Assembly: GCF_009834185.1 (NCBI RefSeq)
Contig: NZ_CP047173.1
Coordinates: forward strand, 2,046,001 to 2,110,000
Origin: Rathayibacter sp. VKM Ac-2760
GTDB lineage: Bacteria > Actinomycetota > Actinomycetes > Actinomycetales > Microbacteriaceae
DNA: 64,000 nucleotides
Direction: 5' to 3'
This document shows, one piece after another, positions 35,631 to 44,712 of the stretch (position 1 is the stretch's first letter; each line of letters starts with the position of its first letter). Made by a program: the position numbers and the translations under genes. A model generated the notes under the pieces. That model did not search any database. It saw only the letters and a program-made list of their open reading frames with translations, and had not been told where the DNA came from.

Positions 35631-35705
35631 ATGAGCAACGAAAAGGACTCACTCGCGACGCCGCCTCGGGAGGCCCTGGCGAGCGCGGACGACGGCGATG
35701 TCTGA
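35631..35705 (+). CDS. Possible 24-residue leader ORF overlapping lacI
   Basis: ATG 35631 opens a 24-codon frame (MSNEKDSLATPPREALASAD and four more) whose TGA overlaps the start of the LacI gene at 35698. A -10-like TCTAGCAT lies about 10 bases before this ATG, so the transcript may be leaderless and begin here. Translation of this leader could couple to the regulator gene. It could also simply be a chance frame in the 5' leader. Confidence 0.35.
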   Translation: MSNEKDSLATPPREALASADDGDV

Positions 35706-36744
35706 GGCGCACCGGCCCGGCGCGACGAGGCACAAGGGACCGTCTCAGAGCGATGTCGCCGAGCGGGCGGGGGTGTCGAAGCAGACGGTCTCGCGCGTCG
35801 CGAACGGGGCGCCGGAGGTCGACCCGTTCACCCGGGAGAAGGTCCTCTTGAGCATGACCGAGCTCGGCTATCGGCCCAATCGCGCGGCCCGGGCGCTCCG
35901 ATCGGGCCGGTACCGGAACATTGGCGTGGTGCTCTCGACCCTCTCCTCGTTCGGCAACCGCCGGACCCTCGAGGCGATCTCCGCCGAGGCCAACCGGGCC
36001 GGGTACTCCGTCACGCTCATCACCGTGGACGTCTCCAGCCGCGACGCGACGAGCAGTGCCTTCTCGGTGCTCGCCGACCAGGCCCTGGACGGCATCATCA
36101 TCGTGCTCGAGCAGTTCCACTACCGCGACAACCCGGATGTGCACTTCCCGCCCGGCGTCCCCATCGTCTCCTTGGACGCCAGCCGCGAGACCAGCCATCC
36201 CGTGGTCGACTCCGACCAGAAGCACGGCGCGCGGCTCGCCACTCAGCACCTGCTCGACCTCGGTCACGCCACGGTCTGGCACGTCAGTGGACCGAGCGAC
36301 AGCTTCGCCGCCCTCCGTCGCGAGGCTGCATGGCGGGAGGCGCTGCGCGAGCGCGGCATCGAGCCACCCGCTCCTCTCACCGGCGACTGGTCCACTGGAT
36401 CGGGGTACCACGCCGGAGTCGTGCTGAGAGAGCGGGAGGACGTCACTGCGGTGTTCGCTGCCAACGACCAGATGGCTCTGGGAGTGCTCCTCGCCTACCA
36501 CGAGGCGGGGATCGCCGTGCCCGGCCAGGTCAGCGTGGTGGGCTTCGACGACATCGAGGAGGCCGAGGCCTTCTGGCCGCCGCTGACGACCGTCCGCCAG
36601 AACCTCCTCGAGGTCGGCCGCGTGAGCGTTCAGAACCTCGTCGAGATCATCGAGGGCCGCGAAGCGCTTGACGCTCGAACGACGATCACCACCGAGTTGA
36701 TCGAACGGCGAAGCACTGCACGTCCGGCGATAGGACGCTCCTGA
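35698..36744 (+). CDS. LacI-family regulator of the ABC importer
   Basis: A 348-residue LacI protein. The HTH is SQSDVAERAGVSKQTVSRVA, followed by the hinge YRPNRAARALRSGRYRNIGV. The sensor domain runs to about residue 335, with LDGIIIVLEQFHYRDNP, VFAANDQMALGVLLAYHEAG and VPGQVSVVGFDDIEEAE. Divergent from the ABC operon with a palindrome between, it most likely represses sugar import until the transported sugar is present. Confidence 0.92.
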   Translation: MSEAHRPGATRHKGPSQSDVAERAGVSKQTVSRVANGAPEVDPFTREKVLLSMTELGYRPNRAARALRSGRYRNIGVVLSTLSSFGNRRTLEAISAEANRAGYSVTLITVDVSSRDATSSAFSVLADQALDGIIIVLEQFHYRDNPDVHFPPGVPIVSLDASRETSHPVVDSDQKHGARLATQHLLDLGHATVWHVSGPSDSFAALRREAAWREALRERGIEPPAPLTGDWSTGSGYHAGVVLREREDVTAVFAANDQMALGVLLAYHEAGIAVPGQVSVVGFDDIEEAEAFWPPLTTVRQNLLEVGRVSVQNLVEIIEGREALDARTTITTELIERRSTARPAIGRS

Positions 36745-36974
36745 GATCGAAGCAGGCCGATCGATCGTCGTGATTCGGTGCGTCCACTGCTGCACGACGG
36801 GAGCGCAGCACTGTCGGCACGTCCGCCGAATCGCACCGACCTTGTGGACCTTCGGGCACGTGCACCCCGAGACGGCGCCTGGTTGATCGGCCGCTCTCGG
36901 CACGACGGGTGCATCGCCCAGAGCACACGTCCGCCGCTCCACTCCTCCTCGAGAGCCGACCTCAGGCCCCTGCT

Positions 36975-38723
36975 TCAGCGCTCAGGAATCGCCCTCGCCG
37001 GCTTCTCGATCCCGTCGCCGGCTCGGAATCGAGGGCTTTCGGTGTCGAACGGCACGTCCTCCCTCGAAGCTTCGACGGCTGCCATCGACGAGGGGATGTC
37101 GAACGGCAGTCGCCCGCTCAGGGGTGCTCGGGCGCAGAAGGCATCGAGGACGACAGCATCACTCGCGCCGAATTCGCCGACGACAGTCGCGCCGAGGTCG
37201 ATGATCGGGCCGAGGATCGCAGGCCGCTCGAGGAAGACCGCGACGAACAGCGGTGCGAGCTCGGCGTACTCCTGCAGCCGCTTGAGGGTCGCGGCGGGGA
37301 ACTCGAGGGTTCCGCCGTGGAAGTACTCTGCGACGAGCGATCCACGGCCCGGTTCGAACGGGGCGTCGAGGCGGACGACGATAGCGTCGGCCGCGATCAT
37401 GTCCGTAGTCGTGGGACGGCCGCACGGGTCGTCGATGCCGTCGAGGAACAGCGTCGCGTGCTCGGGAAGAAGACCGGCCCTCTCGGAGAGCAGAACGAGC
37501 GAGCCGCGTTGCGCGGCCACGCCGCGATCGAAGAACACCGACGCACCGCACGTCTGCCGAGCTTGCTCCACGTCGACCGCTCGCTGCTCGAAGATACCCA
37601 GACGGAACTTCTCGCGGAGGATACGCCGTACGGACTCGTCGATCCGCGCCTGGGTCACGACGCCGGCGTCGACCAGTTCCTCGATGATCGCGGTGTTGCG
37701 GTCTCCGCCGAACTGGTCAACCCCGACCTCGATGGCGATCTGTGCGCGTTCGGCCGGTGTTCGATCCTCCAGGCCCCAGCCGTTGGGTCCGAAGAGGTAG
37801 TCGCCGACCATCTCGCTCTCGAGCAGGTTCCAGTCGGTGACGACGATGCCGTCGAAACGGAGTCGACCGCGCAGGATGTCGCGCACGACGGGAGCGTTGA
37901 AGGCGAAGCCGACCTCGTCCCAATCGCTGGAGACGGGCTTGCCGTAATAGGTCATCACCTGAGTGGCGCCTGCGCTGAAGGCGCGTTCGAACGGCCGAAT
38001 GTGCAGTTCCTGCTGTCCGCCGGGGTAGATCTGCTCCGGATAACGCTTGTCATGCGCATCGTCCCCGCGCAGTTGGGGTCCGCCCCCGGGGAAGTGCTTG
38101 ACGACGGCAGCGACCGACCTCTCACTCAGCTCAGGGCCGCCGCGCAGCGCTTCGATGAAGGCGACGGTGAGTTCGGAGACACGCTCGGGGTCCTCTCCGA
38201 AGGTCCCGGCCCCGCGAGACCAGCGAGGTTCGCTGAAGATGTCCGCCATCGGTCCGAGGTAGACCCTGATGCCCATGGCCAGGAATTCGGCCCGGATCGT
38301 TTCTCCGTACTGCCGCACCGCATCCGTGCCCGCGATCGCCGCGATTCCGGTCGTCTCCGGCCAGCGCGAGAGGCTGGTGAGGGACTGGCCGGTGAACGGG
38401 TTGCTCCGGAACCCGTGGCGGGGGTCCGACGAGAGCGTCACCGGGATCCCCAAGCGTGTACTTGCGGCAAGGTTCTGCAGGGTGTTGTGCCAAGCCGCCA
38501 CTGTCGCGCTGTCGTCGCCGCCGAAGACGTTGAAATGGCTGATTCCGCGACCGACGACGTCTCGGACCGCTGCATCGTTCGCCTCCTTCGCGCTGACCTG
38601 CTCACCGGGCGGCTCGGTCGAGGGGTGGAACATCAGTCCGGCCTTTTCGGCGACCGTCATGCGAGGGAGCAGATCCTCGATGCGACGCTCGATCGACTGG
38701 TGAGGGTCGAGGTAAAGAGACAT
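36975..38723 (-). CDS. GH3 beta-glycosidase (cytoplasmic)
   Basis: A 582-residue GH3 enzyme without signal peptide and without the C-terminal fibronectin-like domain of longer family members. The N-domain includes VPVTLSSDPRHGFRSN-type substrate contacts, KHFPGGGPQLRGDDAH and the nucleophile Asp297 in FDGIVVTDWNLLESEM. The second domain is about 200 residues. It would split imported beta-linked oligosaccharides. The gene lies 67 bp downstream of a sugar-cation-symporter-like MFS gene on the same strand, forming a transporter-hydrolase pair. The 230-bp gap to the LacI gene ending at 36744 shows nothing recognisable. Confidence 0.88.
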   Translation of the reverse strand: MSLYLDPHQSIERRIEDLLPRMTVAEKAGLMFHPSTEPPGEQVSAKEANDAAVRDVVGRGISHFNVFGGDDSATVAAWHNTLQNLAASTRLGIPVTLSSDPRHGFRSNPFTGQSLTSLSRWPETTGIAAIAGTDAVRQYGETIRAEFLAMGIRVYLGPMADIFSEPRWSRGAGTFGEDPERVSELTVAFIEALRGGPELSERSVAAVVKHFPGGGPQLRGDDAHDKRYPEQIYPGGQQELHIRPFERAFSAGATQVMTYYGKPVSSDWDEVGFAFNAPVVRDILRGRLRFDGIVVTDWNLLESEMVGDYLFGPNGWGLEDRTPAERAQIAIEVGVDQFGGDRNTAIIEELVDAGVVTQARIDESVRRILREKFRLGIFEQRAVDVEQARQTCGASVFFDRGVAAQRGSLVLLSERAGLLPEHATLFLDGIDDPCGRPTTTDMIAADAIVVRLDAPFEPGRGSLVAEYFHGGTLEFPAATLKRLQEYAELAPLFVAVFLERPAILGPIIDLGATVVGEFGASDAVVLDAFCARAPLSGRLPFDIPSSMAAVEASREDVPFDTESPRFRAGDGIEKPARAIPER

Positions 38724-38790
38724 GGAAGCCTTTCGAAGTCAGTGGAACGCCGCGGAGAGTCCGCGCTGCGGCTGCGGCTGGAGCGGTGGG

Positions 38791-40053
38791 TCAGCGGGTG
38801 GAGCGGATGCGGAGCAACGGGAGAGTGCCGAGCAGAGCGAACAGGCCTCCGACGAGGACGAGGGCGACGTAGTTCGAGGAACCCCCGCCGATGCCGAGCA
38901 CCAGGGGTGCGATGAAGGGGATCACGGAGAACGGCAGAGTGATCGCGATGTTGATCACGCCGAGATTGCGCGCTGCGTCGGTGGTCTCTCGCATGGTGGC
39001 GATCCCGAACGCGATGTAAGTGCCGAGCAGTACGCCCGAGCCGATCCCCGAGACGAGGGCGGCGCCGATGAGGAATTGCACTCCAGTCGACGCGGTGGCG
39101 ATCACGACCATTCCGGCCGCGCTGATGATTGCACCGACAGCGAGGACGGGCTTGCGGCGACCGAGGCGGTCACCGACGAATCCGGCGACCGGTCCGGCGA
39201 GGAAGGCGAGCACGCCCGGGATGACGTAGGAGAGGGTGATGACGGTGCTGAGCTCTCCCTCGGGTACGGCGACCATGTCCTGAAGCAGATAGACGGTGTA
39301 GGTCGAGACGACGCCCCAGGCGCCGAACATGAAGAAGAGGGACAGCAGCAGCCACGAGAACTCCCGCTCGCGTCGAGGATCGATGACGAACGAGCCGAGG
39401 AACTCCCTCACGCCGAAGTGAGGGAGCGGCTCGGCAGCCGGAACGTCGTCGCGGAACACGGCGATCAGCGCTCCGGCGAGGACGAGGGCGACAGCGACGG
39501 GCAGGCCGATCTGAGCGAGAATGCTGGTCGGAAACGCCTGAATGACGAAGATCCCAATGACCAGTGAAGCCGCAGAAGCGGCGCCGGATAGCGAGCCGAT
39601 CACGCCCTGCTGCGATTCAGGCACGCGGTCTGCGACGATCGCGAGCATCGCGGCGACTGCAGCGTTCACGAATGCCTGCATCAAGACCCAGCCGACGAGC
39701 AGCAGCGCAAAGCTGTCCGAGAAACCGATCACAGCAGCTCCCGCCGCTGTGCCGAGCATGCCGATCACGATCCACGGCCGTCGGCGGCCGAAACGACTTC
39801 GCGTTCGATCGGACAGACGGCCGAAGAACGGGTTCGCGAGCAACGCCGTCAGAGTGCCGACGCCGGCGGCGATCGAGTAGCTCGTGGTCTTGCCCGCGGG
39901 ATCGATCTCGGAGATCCGCAGCGCGAGCGTGACCGAGGCGGGGAGGTTGATCGCCATCCAGATTCCGAACATCGCCAGCGCGTAGAGGGCGATGAAGACG
40001 GGCCCGACGGGCGAGACAGCAGTGCGATCAGCAGTGCCGGATTGCATGGTCAT
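38791..40053 (-). CDS. MFS sugar transporter (SLC45/GPH-like)
   Basis: A 420-residue membrane protein with twelve predicted helices. ISEIDPAGKTTSYSIAAGVG and the loop motif FFGRLSDRTRSRFGRRRPWI are hallmarks of the SLC45/sucrose-type and glycoside-cation symporter branch, supporting uptake of a disaccharide or glycoside rather than drug export. It begins 119 bp from the divergent LacI gene, with two overlapping palindromes between, and precedes the GH3 gene. Together they form an import-and-split unit. The start at 40053 follows GAGGA. Confidence 0.85.
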   Translation of the reverse strand: MTMQSGTADRTAVSPVGPVFIALYALAMFGIWMAINLPASVTLALRISEIDPAGKTTSYSIAAGVGTLTALLANPFFGRLSDRTRSRFGRRRPWIVIGMLGTAAGAAVIGFSDSFALLLVGWVLMQAFVNAAVAAMLAIVADRVPESQQGVIGSLSGAASAASLVIGIFVIQAFPTSILAQIGLPVAVALVLAGALIAVFRDDVPAAEPLPHFGVREFLGSFVIDPRREREFSWLLLSLFFMFGAWGVVSTYTVYLLQDMVAVPEGELSTVITLSYVIPGVLAFLAGPVAGFVGDRLGRRKPVLAVGAIISAAGMVVIATASTGVQFLIGAALVSGIGSGVLLGTYIAFGIATMRETTDAARNLGVINIAITLPFSVIPFIAPLVLGIGGGSSNYVALVLVGGLFALLGTLPLLRIRSTR

Positions 40054-40090
40054 GGGTGTTCCTCACCTTTGAGAAGTGTCTTGATGGTCA

Positions 40091-40118
40091 CCGGTAACGA
40101 TTCCGGTAACGTTTCCGG
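40091..40118. promoter_or_regulatory. Two overlapping LacI-type operators
   Basis: CCGGTAACGATTCCGG (40091-40106) and CCGGTAACGTTTCCGG (40103-40118) share four bases and each has the AACGTT-like core of LacI sites. They lie between the divergent MFS and LacI genes and may allow cooperative binding of two repressor dimers. Confidence 0.75.
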
Positions 40119-40171
40119 TACGCTAGCACCCATCGAGGAGTTGTCCACTCTTCGGGCCGAAGGAGACCGAG

Positions 40172-41218
40172 ATGATGCGACGAGTGACCTTGGCTGAGGT
40201 CGCACGGGCAGCGGGCGTCGGAGCCGCGACCGTCTCTCGAGCTCTCGCCGGTCAATCCGACGTCAGCGAGTCCACTCGCGCGCGGGTGCGGGCGGTGGCC
40301 GAGGAGCTCGGCTATCGACCCTCTGTCGCCGCCCGGGCTCTGCGGCGAGGTGGTCACCGCGCCTTCAGTGTCATCGTGCCGAACAATCAGTGGGGATGGT
40401 GGGAACCGGTGGTGAGAGCGTGCATCACCGCGGCCGGCGAGGCGGGGTACCAGGTGCTCATCCACCCTGTTACCGATGCTCCTGGCGGTCTCGCCTCTGT
40501 CATCGACACTCTCGTCGACGTACCCACCGAGGGGGTCATCGTCATCAGCGTCCCGGATCAGCGGCCGGTCCGAGACGCCTGCGATCGCATCGGCATCCCC
40601 GCCGTCGCACTCGACGACACGAGCACGACCATCCATCTCCCGAGCATCTCTGCTTCGAACTCGGCGGGGGCTCAGCAGGTGACGCAGCATCTCCTCGACC
40701 TCGGACGAAGAAGGATCGCCTTCCTCGCGCCGCGCCCGCCGGGTGGCTCGACCACCGACCTGCTCTTCCTGCGCGATCGCATCGTCGGCTATCGGAACGG
40801 ACTCGAGTCAGCCGGTGTCCCCGTCGATCCTGACCTGATCATCGAGGCCGATCTCCAAGAGTCCGACGATAGATGCCCGGAACTCTCGGCCTTGCTTGAG
40901 CGCGATCCGTCGATAGATGCACTCTTCTGCGCCTACGACCAGTTGGCTCCCGCTGCCATGCGCGTGATCGGACGACACGGGCTGCGGATCCCGGACGACA
41001 TCGCCGTCGCGGGATTCGACGACGAGCGGGCCGCAGTACTCGTCACGCCTCAGCTCACTACCGCGCGCCAGCCCTACCAAGAGATGGGACGCCGCGCAGC
41101 CGAACTGCTGCTCGACGGTCTGGCAGGCGAGCACGCAGCGATCGCGCGCCATGAGTTCGCCACGACCCTCGTCGTTCGAGGGTCGACGGTCACTCCGCCG
41201 AATCCGATTCAGGTCTGA
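40172..41218 (+). CDS. LacI-family regulator of the GH3/MFS pair
   Basis: A 348-residue LacI protein. It starts MMRRVTLAEVARAAGVGAAT then VSRALAGQ. The hinge is YRPSVAARALRRGGHRAFSV. The sensor has IDALFCAYDQLAPAAMRVIG and IPDDIAVAGFDDERA. Divergent from the MFS-GH3 unit with twin operators between, it is most likely that unit's repressor. It is followed, after 28 bp, by a truncated LacI-like pseudogene. Confidence 0.92.
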   Translation: MMRRVTLAEVARAAGVGAATVSRALAGQSDVSESTRARVRAVAEELGYRPSVAARALRRGGHRAFSVIVPNNQWGWWEPVVRACITAAGEAGYQVLIHPVTDAPGGLASVIDTLVDVPTEGVIVISVPDQRPVRDACDRIGIPAVALDDTSTTIHLPSISASNSAGAQQVTQHLLDLGRRRIAFLAPRPPGGSTTDLLFLRDRIVGYRNGLESAGVPVDPDLIIEADLQESDDRCPELSALLERDPSIDALFCAYDQLAPAAMRVIGRHGLRIPDDIAVAGFDDERAAVLVTPQLTTARQPYQEMGRRAAELLLDGLAGEHAAIARHEFATTLVVRGSTVTPPNPIQV

Positions 41219-41246
41219 CGAGGACCGTCGGTCACAGAGTGAGGTG

Positions 41247-41901
41247 ATGATCATCCCGCGGCCGACGTTCGACTGCTTCGTTGAGGAGCTCAGCGCCAGT
41301 GGAATCCGTCACGTTCTCGCCCTGCGAACGGATGGGATCAGTCCGAGTGCAACGACCGACGACGAGCTCGGCGACTACCTCGCGGTCCAGCACCTGGCGG
41401 ACTTGGGCCACCGTCGGATCGAAATCATCCGCGGTCCGGAGTACGCCCCGAGTGCAGTGCATCTCCTCGACGGAGCACGTCGTGCCCTCGGCGAAGGGGG
41501 CGACGAGTTCTCGCCTGAACTCGTCGCCGGCGGGAGCTTCTCCGTCGAAGCGGGCGAGAAGAGCGCCGAGGCTCTTCTCGAACTTCGACGTCCACCGACC
41601 GCAACCTTCGCCGTCACCGATCACGCAGCCATCGGCGCGATGACCGCTGCCGCGAGGCAGGGGCTGCGTGCCTGTCGACGTCTCGGTCGTGGAGTACAAC
41701 GACATTCCGGTCGTCCGCCATCTACCGACCACCCTCAGCAGCGTTCATGTCCCGCTGGACCTCATCGCGCAGAGGAGCGTCGGCATGCTCCTCGATGACC
41801 GCACGGAGGGCCAGGTCTTCCCACTCCATGATCCCTCGCGATTCCAGTGGGGCCTCGCCCTCGAGCTGATCATTATGCGGCGCGGAGGCAGCTCGCCGTG
41901 A
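41247..41901 (+). pseudogene. LacI-type sensor-domain pseudogene, no HTH, frameshifted
   Basis: Only the effector domain of a LacI-type protein remains. It has LGDYLAVQHLADLGHRRIEI, then FAVTDHAAIGAMTAAARQGL in one frame, and VDVSVVEYNDIPVVRHLPTT in the next, up to a stop at 41901. A two-base loss near 41660-41668 would restore the usual GLRVPxDVSVV. The DNA-binding domain is missing altogether. It may be a decayed neighbour duplicate of the LacI gene at 40172. Confidence 0.8.
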
Positions 41902-41946
41902 CCGTATCGTCTTCGTCGGCGCAGTGACTTTGCCTGTCCCAGCCGA

Positions 41947-42141
41947 TCAGCGGAAAACCGCCCAGTCGTCCTTCGTGACCACTGTGGGAGTGCCCTCGAT
42001 CTCGACCAGCCAGCCGCAGTCGGCGCGCTCGAGGTAGCGGCCCTCGATGATCTCGGCCGTCCAGCCGGCGTCGCGGGACGAAACCCAGCGGATGAAGCGG
42101 ACGAGGCTGCCGCGTCGGAAGGTCGTGCCATTGCGATCCAT
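41947..42141 (-). CDS. Small SH3-like hypothetical protein
   Basis: A 64-residue protein, MDRNGTTFRRGSLVRFIRWV and onward, with a good GAGGAG ribosome site. The pattern of short strands (GWTAEIIEGRYLERADCGWL then VEIEGTPTVV) suggests a small SH3-like barrel. I do not recognise the family. It has one cysteine and no signal peptide. Confidence 0.5.
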   Translation of the reverse strand: MDRNGTTFRRGSLVRFIRWVSSRDAGWTAEIIEGRYLERADCGWLVEIEGTPTVVTKDDWAVFR

Positions 42142-42262
42142 GAGGGACTCCTCTTCGGGGGAGGTCGTCGGTCGACGAGGTTCTGGACATCGTTGATCGG
42201 ACACGAAGGGGCGAGCCGGCGCGTCGCTGCTGCACGAATCGGCCCGCCCCAGCGGGATCGTC

Positions 42263-42577
42263 TCAGTGGACGAGGGCGACTTCCGCCTCGTCCCAGGCGG
42301 GGTTGAGGTCTTCCTTCTTCCCTCGGATGAGGAGGAATCCGATGACGGAGGCGGCGACCATGGTCACTGCCGCGGCTAGGAACACGGCCTTGTAGCCGTC
42401 GGTGAACGCGGCGAGTTCGGCCGTTCCGGACGCGATGGCGGAGTTCGCGGTACTCGCGTAGAACACGGTGAACACCGCGAGCCCGATGGACCCGCCGATG
42501 TGGAACACGGAGTTGACGACAGCGGAGGCCACTCCGGCGTCCTCGTTCTCGACCCCGAGAAGGGCGAGGTTCTGAAC
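42263..42577 (-). pseudogene. C-terminal fragment of a DHA2-type MFS exporter
   Basis: The frame encodes VQNLALLGVENEDAGVASAV, then NSVFHIGGSIGLAVFTVFYA and a last helix ending FLLIRGKKEDLNPA. This is the last two to three helices of an EmrB/QacA-type exporter. Upstream of 42577 the similarity stops and a stop codon follows shortly, so the first about 400 residues are gone. It is a relic of an efflux gene. Confidence 0.75.
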
Positions 42578-42673
42578 GGGAGGATCAGGACAGGTCGGCC
42601 GCCGACTTCCGTCTCATGTCGATGCGGGTTCCGCTGCCTGCAAGGCTCACCCGCCCTGTCGTCTCGGTCAGCG

Positions 42674-43285
42674 TCACGCCGCTGCCGATGCGGCAGGGAC
42701 GGCACTCTCAGTGAGCGCCGCCATCGCTTCGCGCCACGGCAACACGGTCGCGAACGCGGCGCCCATGATGGCCAGCGACGCCTCGTGCTGCCCCGGAGCG
42801 CCCAGGACGCAGTCGGAGGCGACGTACATGTCGAAGTCGCGCATGTAGCCCGACCGCACCGTGGACTCCACGCAGATCGAGGTGACTGTTCCGGTCACCA
42901 GGACGGACGTGGCCTTCAGCGTCCGGAGAACCTGCTCGAGCGGGGTGTTCAGGAAAGCGTCGTAGCGGTTCTTGTCGATGACCGCCTCGCCCTCGTGAGG
43001 TGTCAGGTCCGTGTGGATGTCCGCGTCCCAGCTGCCGCGCTCGAGTATCTCGAAGCCAGGCGGGAGGAGGCCTTCCATGCGCATCGGCAGATCGACCATT
43101 CCGGGACGGAAGACGCTCCGGGTGTAGACGACGGGGATGCTCGCAGCACGGGCCGCAGCGATCGCCTCTCCGTTCGCGGCGATGACGGCCTCGACACCGG
43201 GCATCCCCAAGCCGAGGCTCGGGAGCGATCCCTCCGGGTGGATGAAACCGTTCTGCATATCGATCACGATCAGTGCGCTGGACAT
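42674..43285 (-). CDS. Isochorismatase-family cysteine hydrolase
   Basis: A 203-residue hydrolase. The catalytic triad is visible: Asp in LIVIDMQNGF, Lys in AVIDKNRYDAF and Cys in TVTSICVESTVR. The cis-peptide motif VTGT precedes the Cys. The family includes isochorismatases, nicotinamidases and other amidohydrolases; the substrate cannot be assigned. AAGGAGA precedes the start at 43285. Its neighbours are fragments or unrelated, so context does not help. Confidence 0.9.
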   Translation of the reverse strand: MSSALIVIDMQNGFIHPEGSLPSLGLGMPGVEAVIAANGEAIAAARAASIPVVYTRSVFRPGMVDLPMRMEGLLPPGFEILERGSWDADIHTDLTPHEGEAVIDKNRYDAFLNTPLEQVLRTLKATSVLVTGTVTSICVESTVRSGYMRDFDMYVASDCVLGAPGQHEASLAIMGAAFATVLPWREAMAALTESAVPAASAAA

Positions 43286-43521
43286 TCCGTCTCCTTGCTG
43301 AGCAGGTATGACGCGGTCATGAGCGAGAGGACCGCGGGGCCAGGACTGGCCCACGACCCGGCGCGTCAGACTCCAGAGATCGATGCATACGATCGAGAGT
43401 GCCTCCCCGTCAGACAGTCATCACGTCTGCGGGCGCCCTCGCCGAGGACTCGTCAAGGAAAGCAGAGCGACCACGACCTCCTGTGACCGGCGTGTTACCG
43501 GCATGTGAATTCACGCTTGGC

Positions 43522-44262
43522 TCAGGCCGGTGGATCGCGAGAGAAATCGAGCGCTCGCTCGATGACCAGTGCGGCCACGTCGCGTACTCCGATGCTCTCA
43601 GCGAACGCGTGGGCGCGGATCACCACCAGGGCGTCCGCGGGCGTCGACCGCATCTGGCTCATCACCATCTCTGTCGCCCGATGCACTTCTCGGCGCGAGA
43701 ATGCGGGATCACGGACGGGCATGTCGTCCGCTGAACGACTCACGATCTGCTCGGCCACGGCCCTGGCCAGGGTTCCCGCCAAGCGACCGGCGAGCTGCAG
43801 CTGCTGAGCATCCAGCCGCATCGCGGCGCTGCTGTACAGGGTGACGGCGCCGATGCTCGAGGTGCCGACCAGCAGAGGAACGGCGAGGGCTGCCCTCACT
43901 CCGGCCGCCTCAGCGGAGTGACCGAACACCGGCCAGACAGCGGAGTGCCGCTCGTCGTCGAGGAGCATCTCGGTCGCACGGTCGGTGCGGTGTGCATCCC
44001 AGGCAGGCCCTTCACCGAGGTCGATCTGCATCTCGTCGAGTGTCGCCGCTCGACGACTCGTCGCCGCCAGCGTCAGGGCGTCATGGGGAGCGCCGAGAAC
44101 GGACACGGCAGCGTCGTCGCCGGGAAGGATCCTCACGAAGGACGCGAGGAGCCACTCGATCTCCACACCGGAGGTTCCCACCCCGCGTCCTGGCACGTCA
44201 CCGCTCACGACAGCCGGCGAGCCGAGCGCGGCAGCGCACTCACGCTGCTCTCGTCCGGCCAT
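43522..44262 (-). CDS. GAF-ANTAR regulatory protein
   Basis: A 246-residue protein. The GAF sensor domain covers about residues 30-170 (LGEGPAWDAHRTDRATEMLL ... ALAVPLLVGTSSIGAVTLY). The last about 55 residues are an ANTAR RNA-binding domain (REVHRATEMVMSQMRSTPAD ... LVIERALDF). ANTAR proteins bind paired hairpins in mRNA leaders and prevent termination; GAF senses a small molecule or redox state. Such fusions are common in actinobacteria as solo regulators. The target RNA is unknown. Confidence 0.9.
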   Translation of the reverse strand: MAGREQRECAAALGSPAVVSGDVPGRGVGTSGVEIEWLLASFVRILPGDDAAVSVLGAPHDALTLAATSRRAATLDEMQIDLGEGPAWDAHRTDRATEMLLDDERHSAVWPVFGHSAEAAGVRAALAVPLLVGTSSIGAVTLYSSAAMRLDAQQLQLAGRLAGTLARAVAEQIVSRSADDMPVRDPAFSRREVHRATEMVMSQMRSTPADALVVIRAHAFAESIGVRDVAALVIERALDFSRDPPA

Positions 44263-44298
44263 GGGGAGGGGGACATCGTCTCTGGAACCGCGTCCATG

Positions 44299-44712
44299 TC
44301 AGTAAGTCGGCTTTCCCCCGAGGAGGGCGACGTGGATCTCCTCGGTGAGGAGATCCAGCGCCCGCGCTTGGGCCGCGAGGACGGCTCTGCCGGCGCGCGT
44401 GATCGAGAGACGTCCGGCGCGCAGGACCGTGCTTCTCCTGCGCCCTTCGAGGAGCACCAGACCTCGGCTCGAGAGGCCGTGGAGGCGCGCGCGCAGAGCG
44501 AGGAGGCTGATGCGGCCGTCGGGACGGTGCGCGAGCGCCGCTCTGAGGCGGTTCTCCTCGAGGTGCTCGCCTCGTGCGAGCTCGATCAGGATGAAGGTGT
44601 CGACGTCGCCGCTGGAGGCGCAGACGCTGCGCGCTCCCGGGTGCCGCGCCCGACCGGGCAGAGCCGTCAGGAGGCGGCGCCTGCGGGACGGAGCGGGAAC
44701 CCTCTCTCTCAC
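44299..44712 (-). CDS. Putative winged-helix regulator coupled to a secreted protein gene
   Basis: A 137-residue protein with GTG start overlapping the stop of the upstream gene as GTGA, so translation is coupled. After an Arg-rich start, a segment like DVDTFILIELARGEHLEENR, ISLLALRARLHGLSSRGLVL and LSITRAGRAVLAAQ follows the helix-helix-wing order of PadR/MarR-type domains. This is weak similarity. It could also be a shadow frame, but the overlap and codon bias favour a real gene. Confidence 0.45.
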   Translation of the reverse strand: MRERVPAPSRRRRLLTALPGRARHPGARSVCASSGDVDTFILIELARGEHLEENRLRAALAHRPDGRISLLALRARLHGLSSRGLVLLEGRRRSTVLRAGRLSITRAGRAVLAAQARALDLLTEEIHVALLGGKPTY

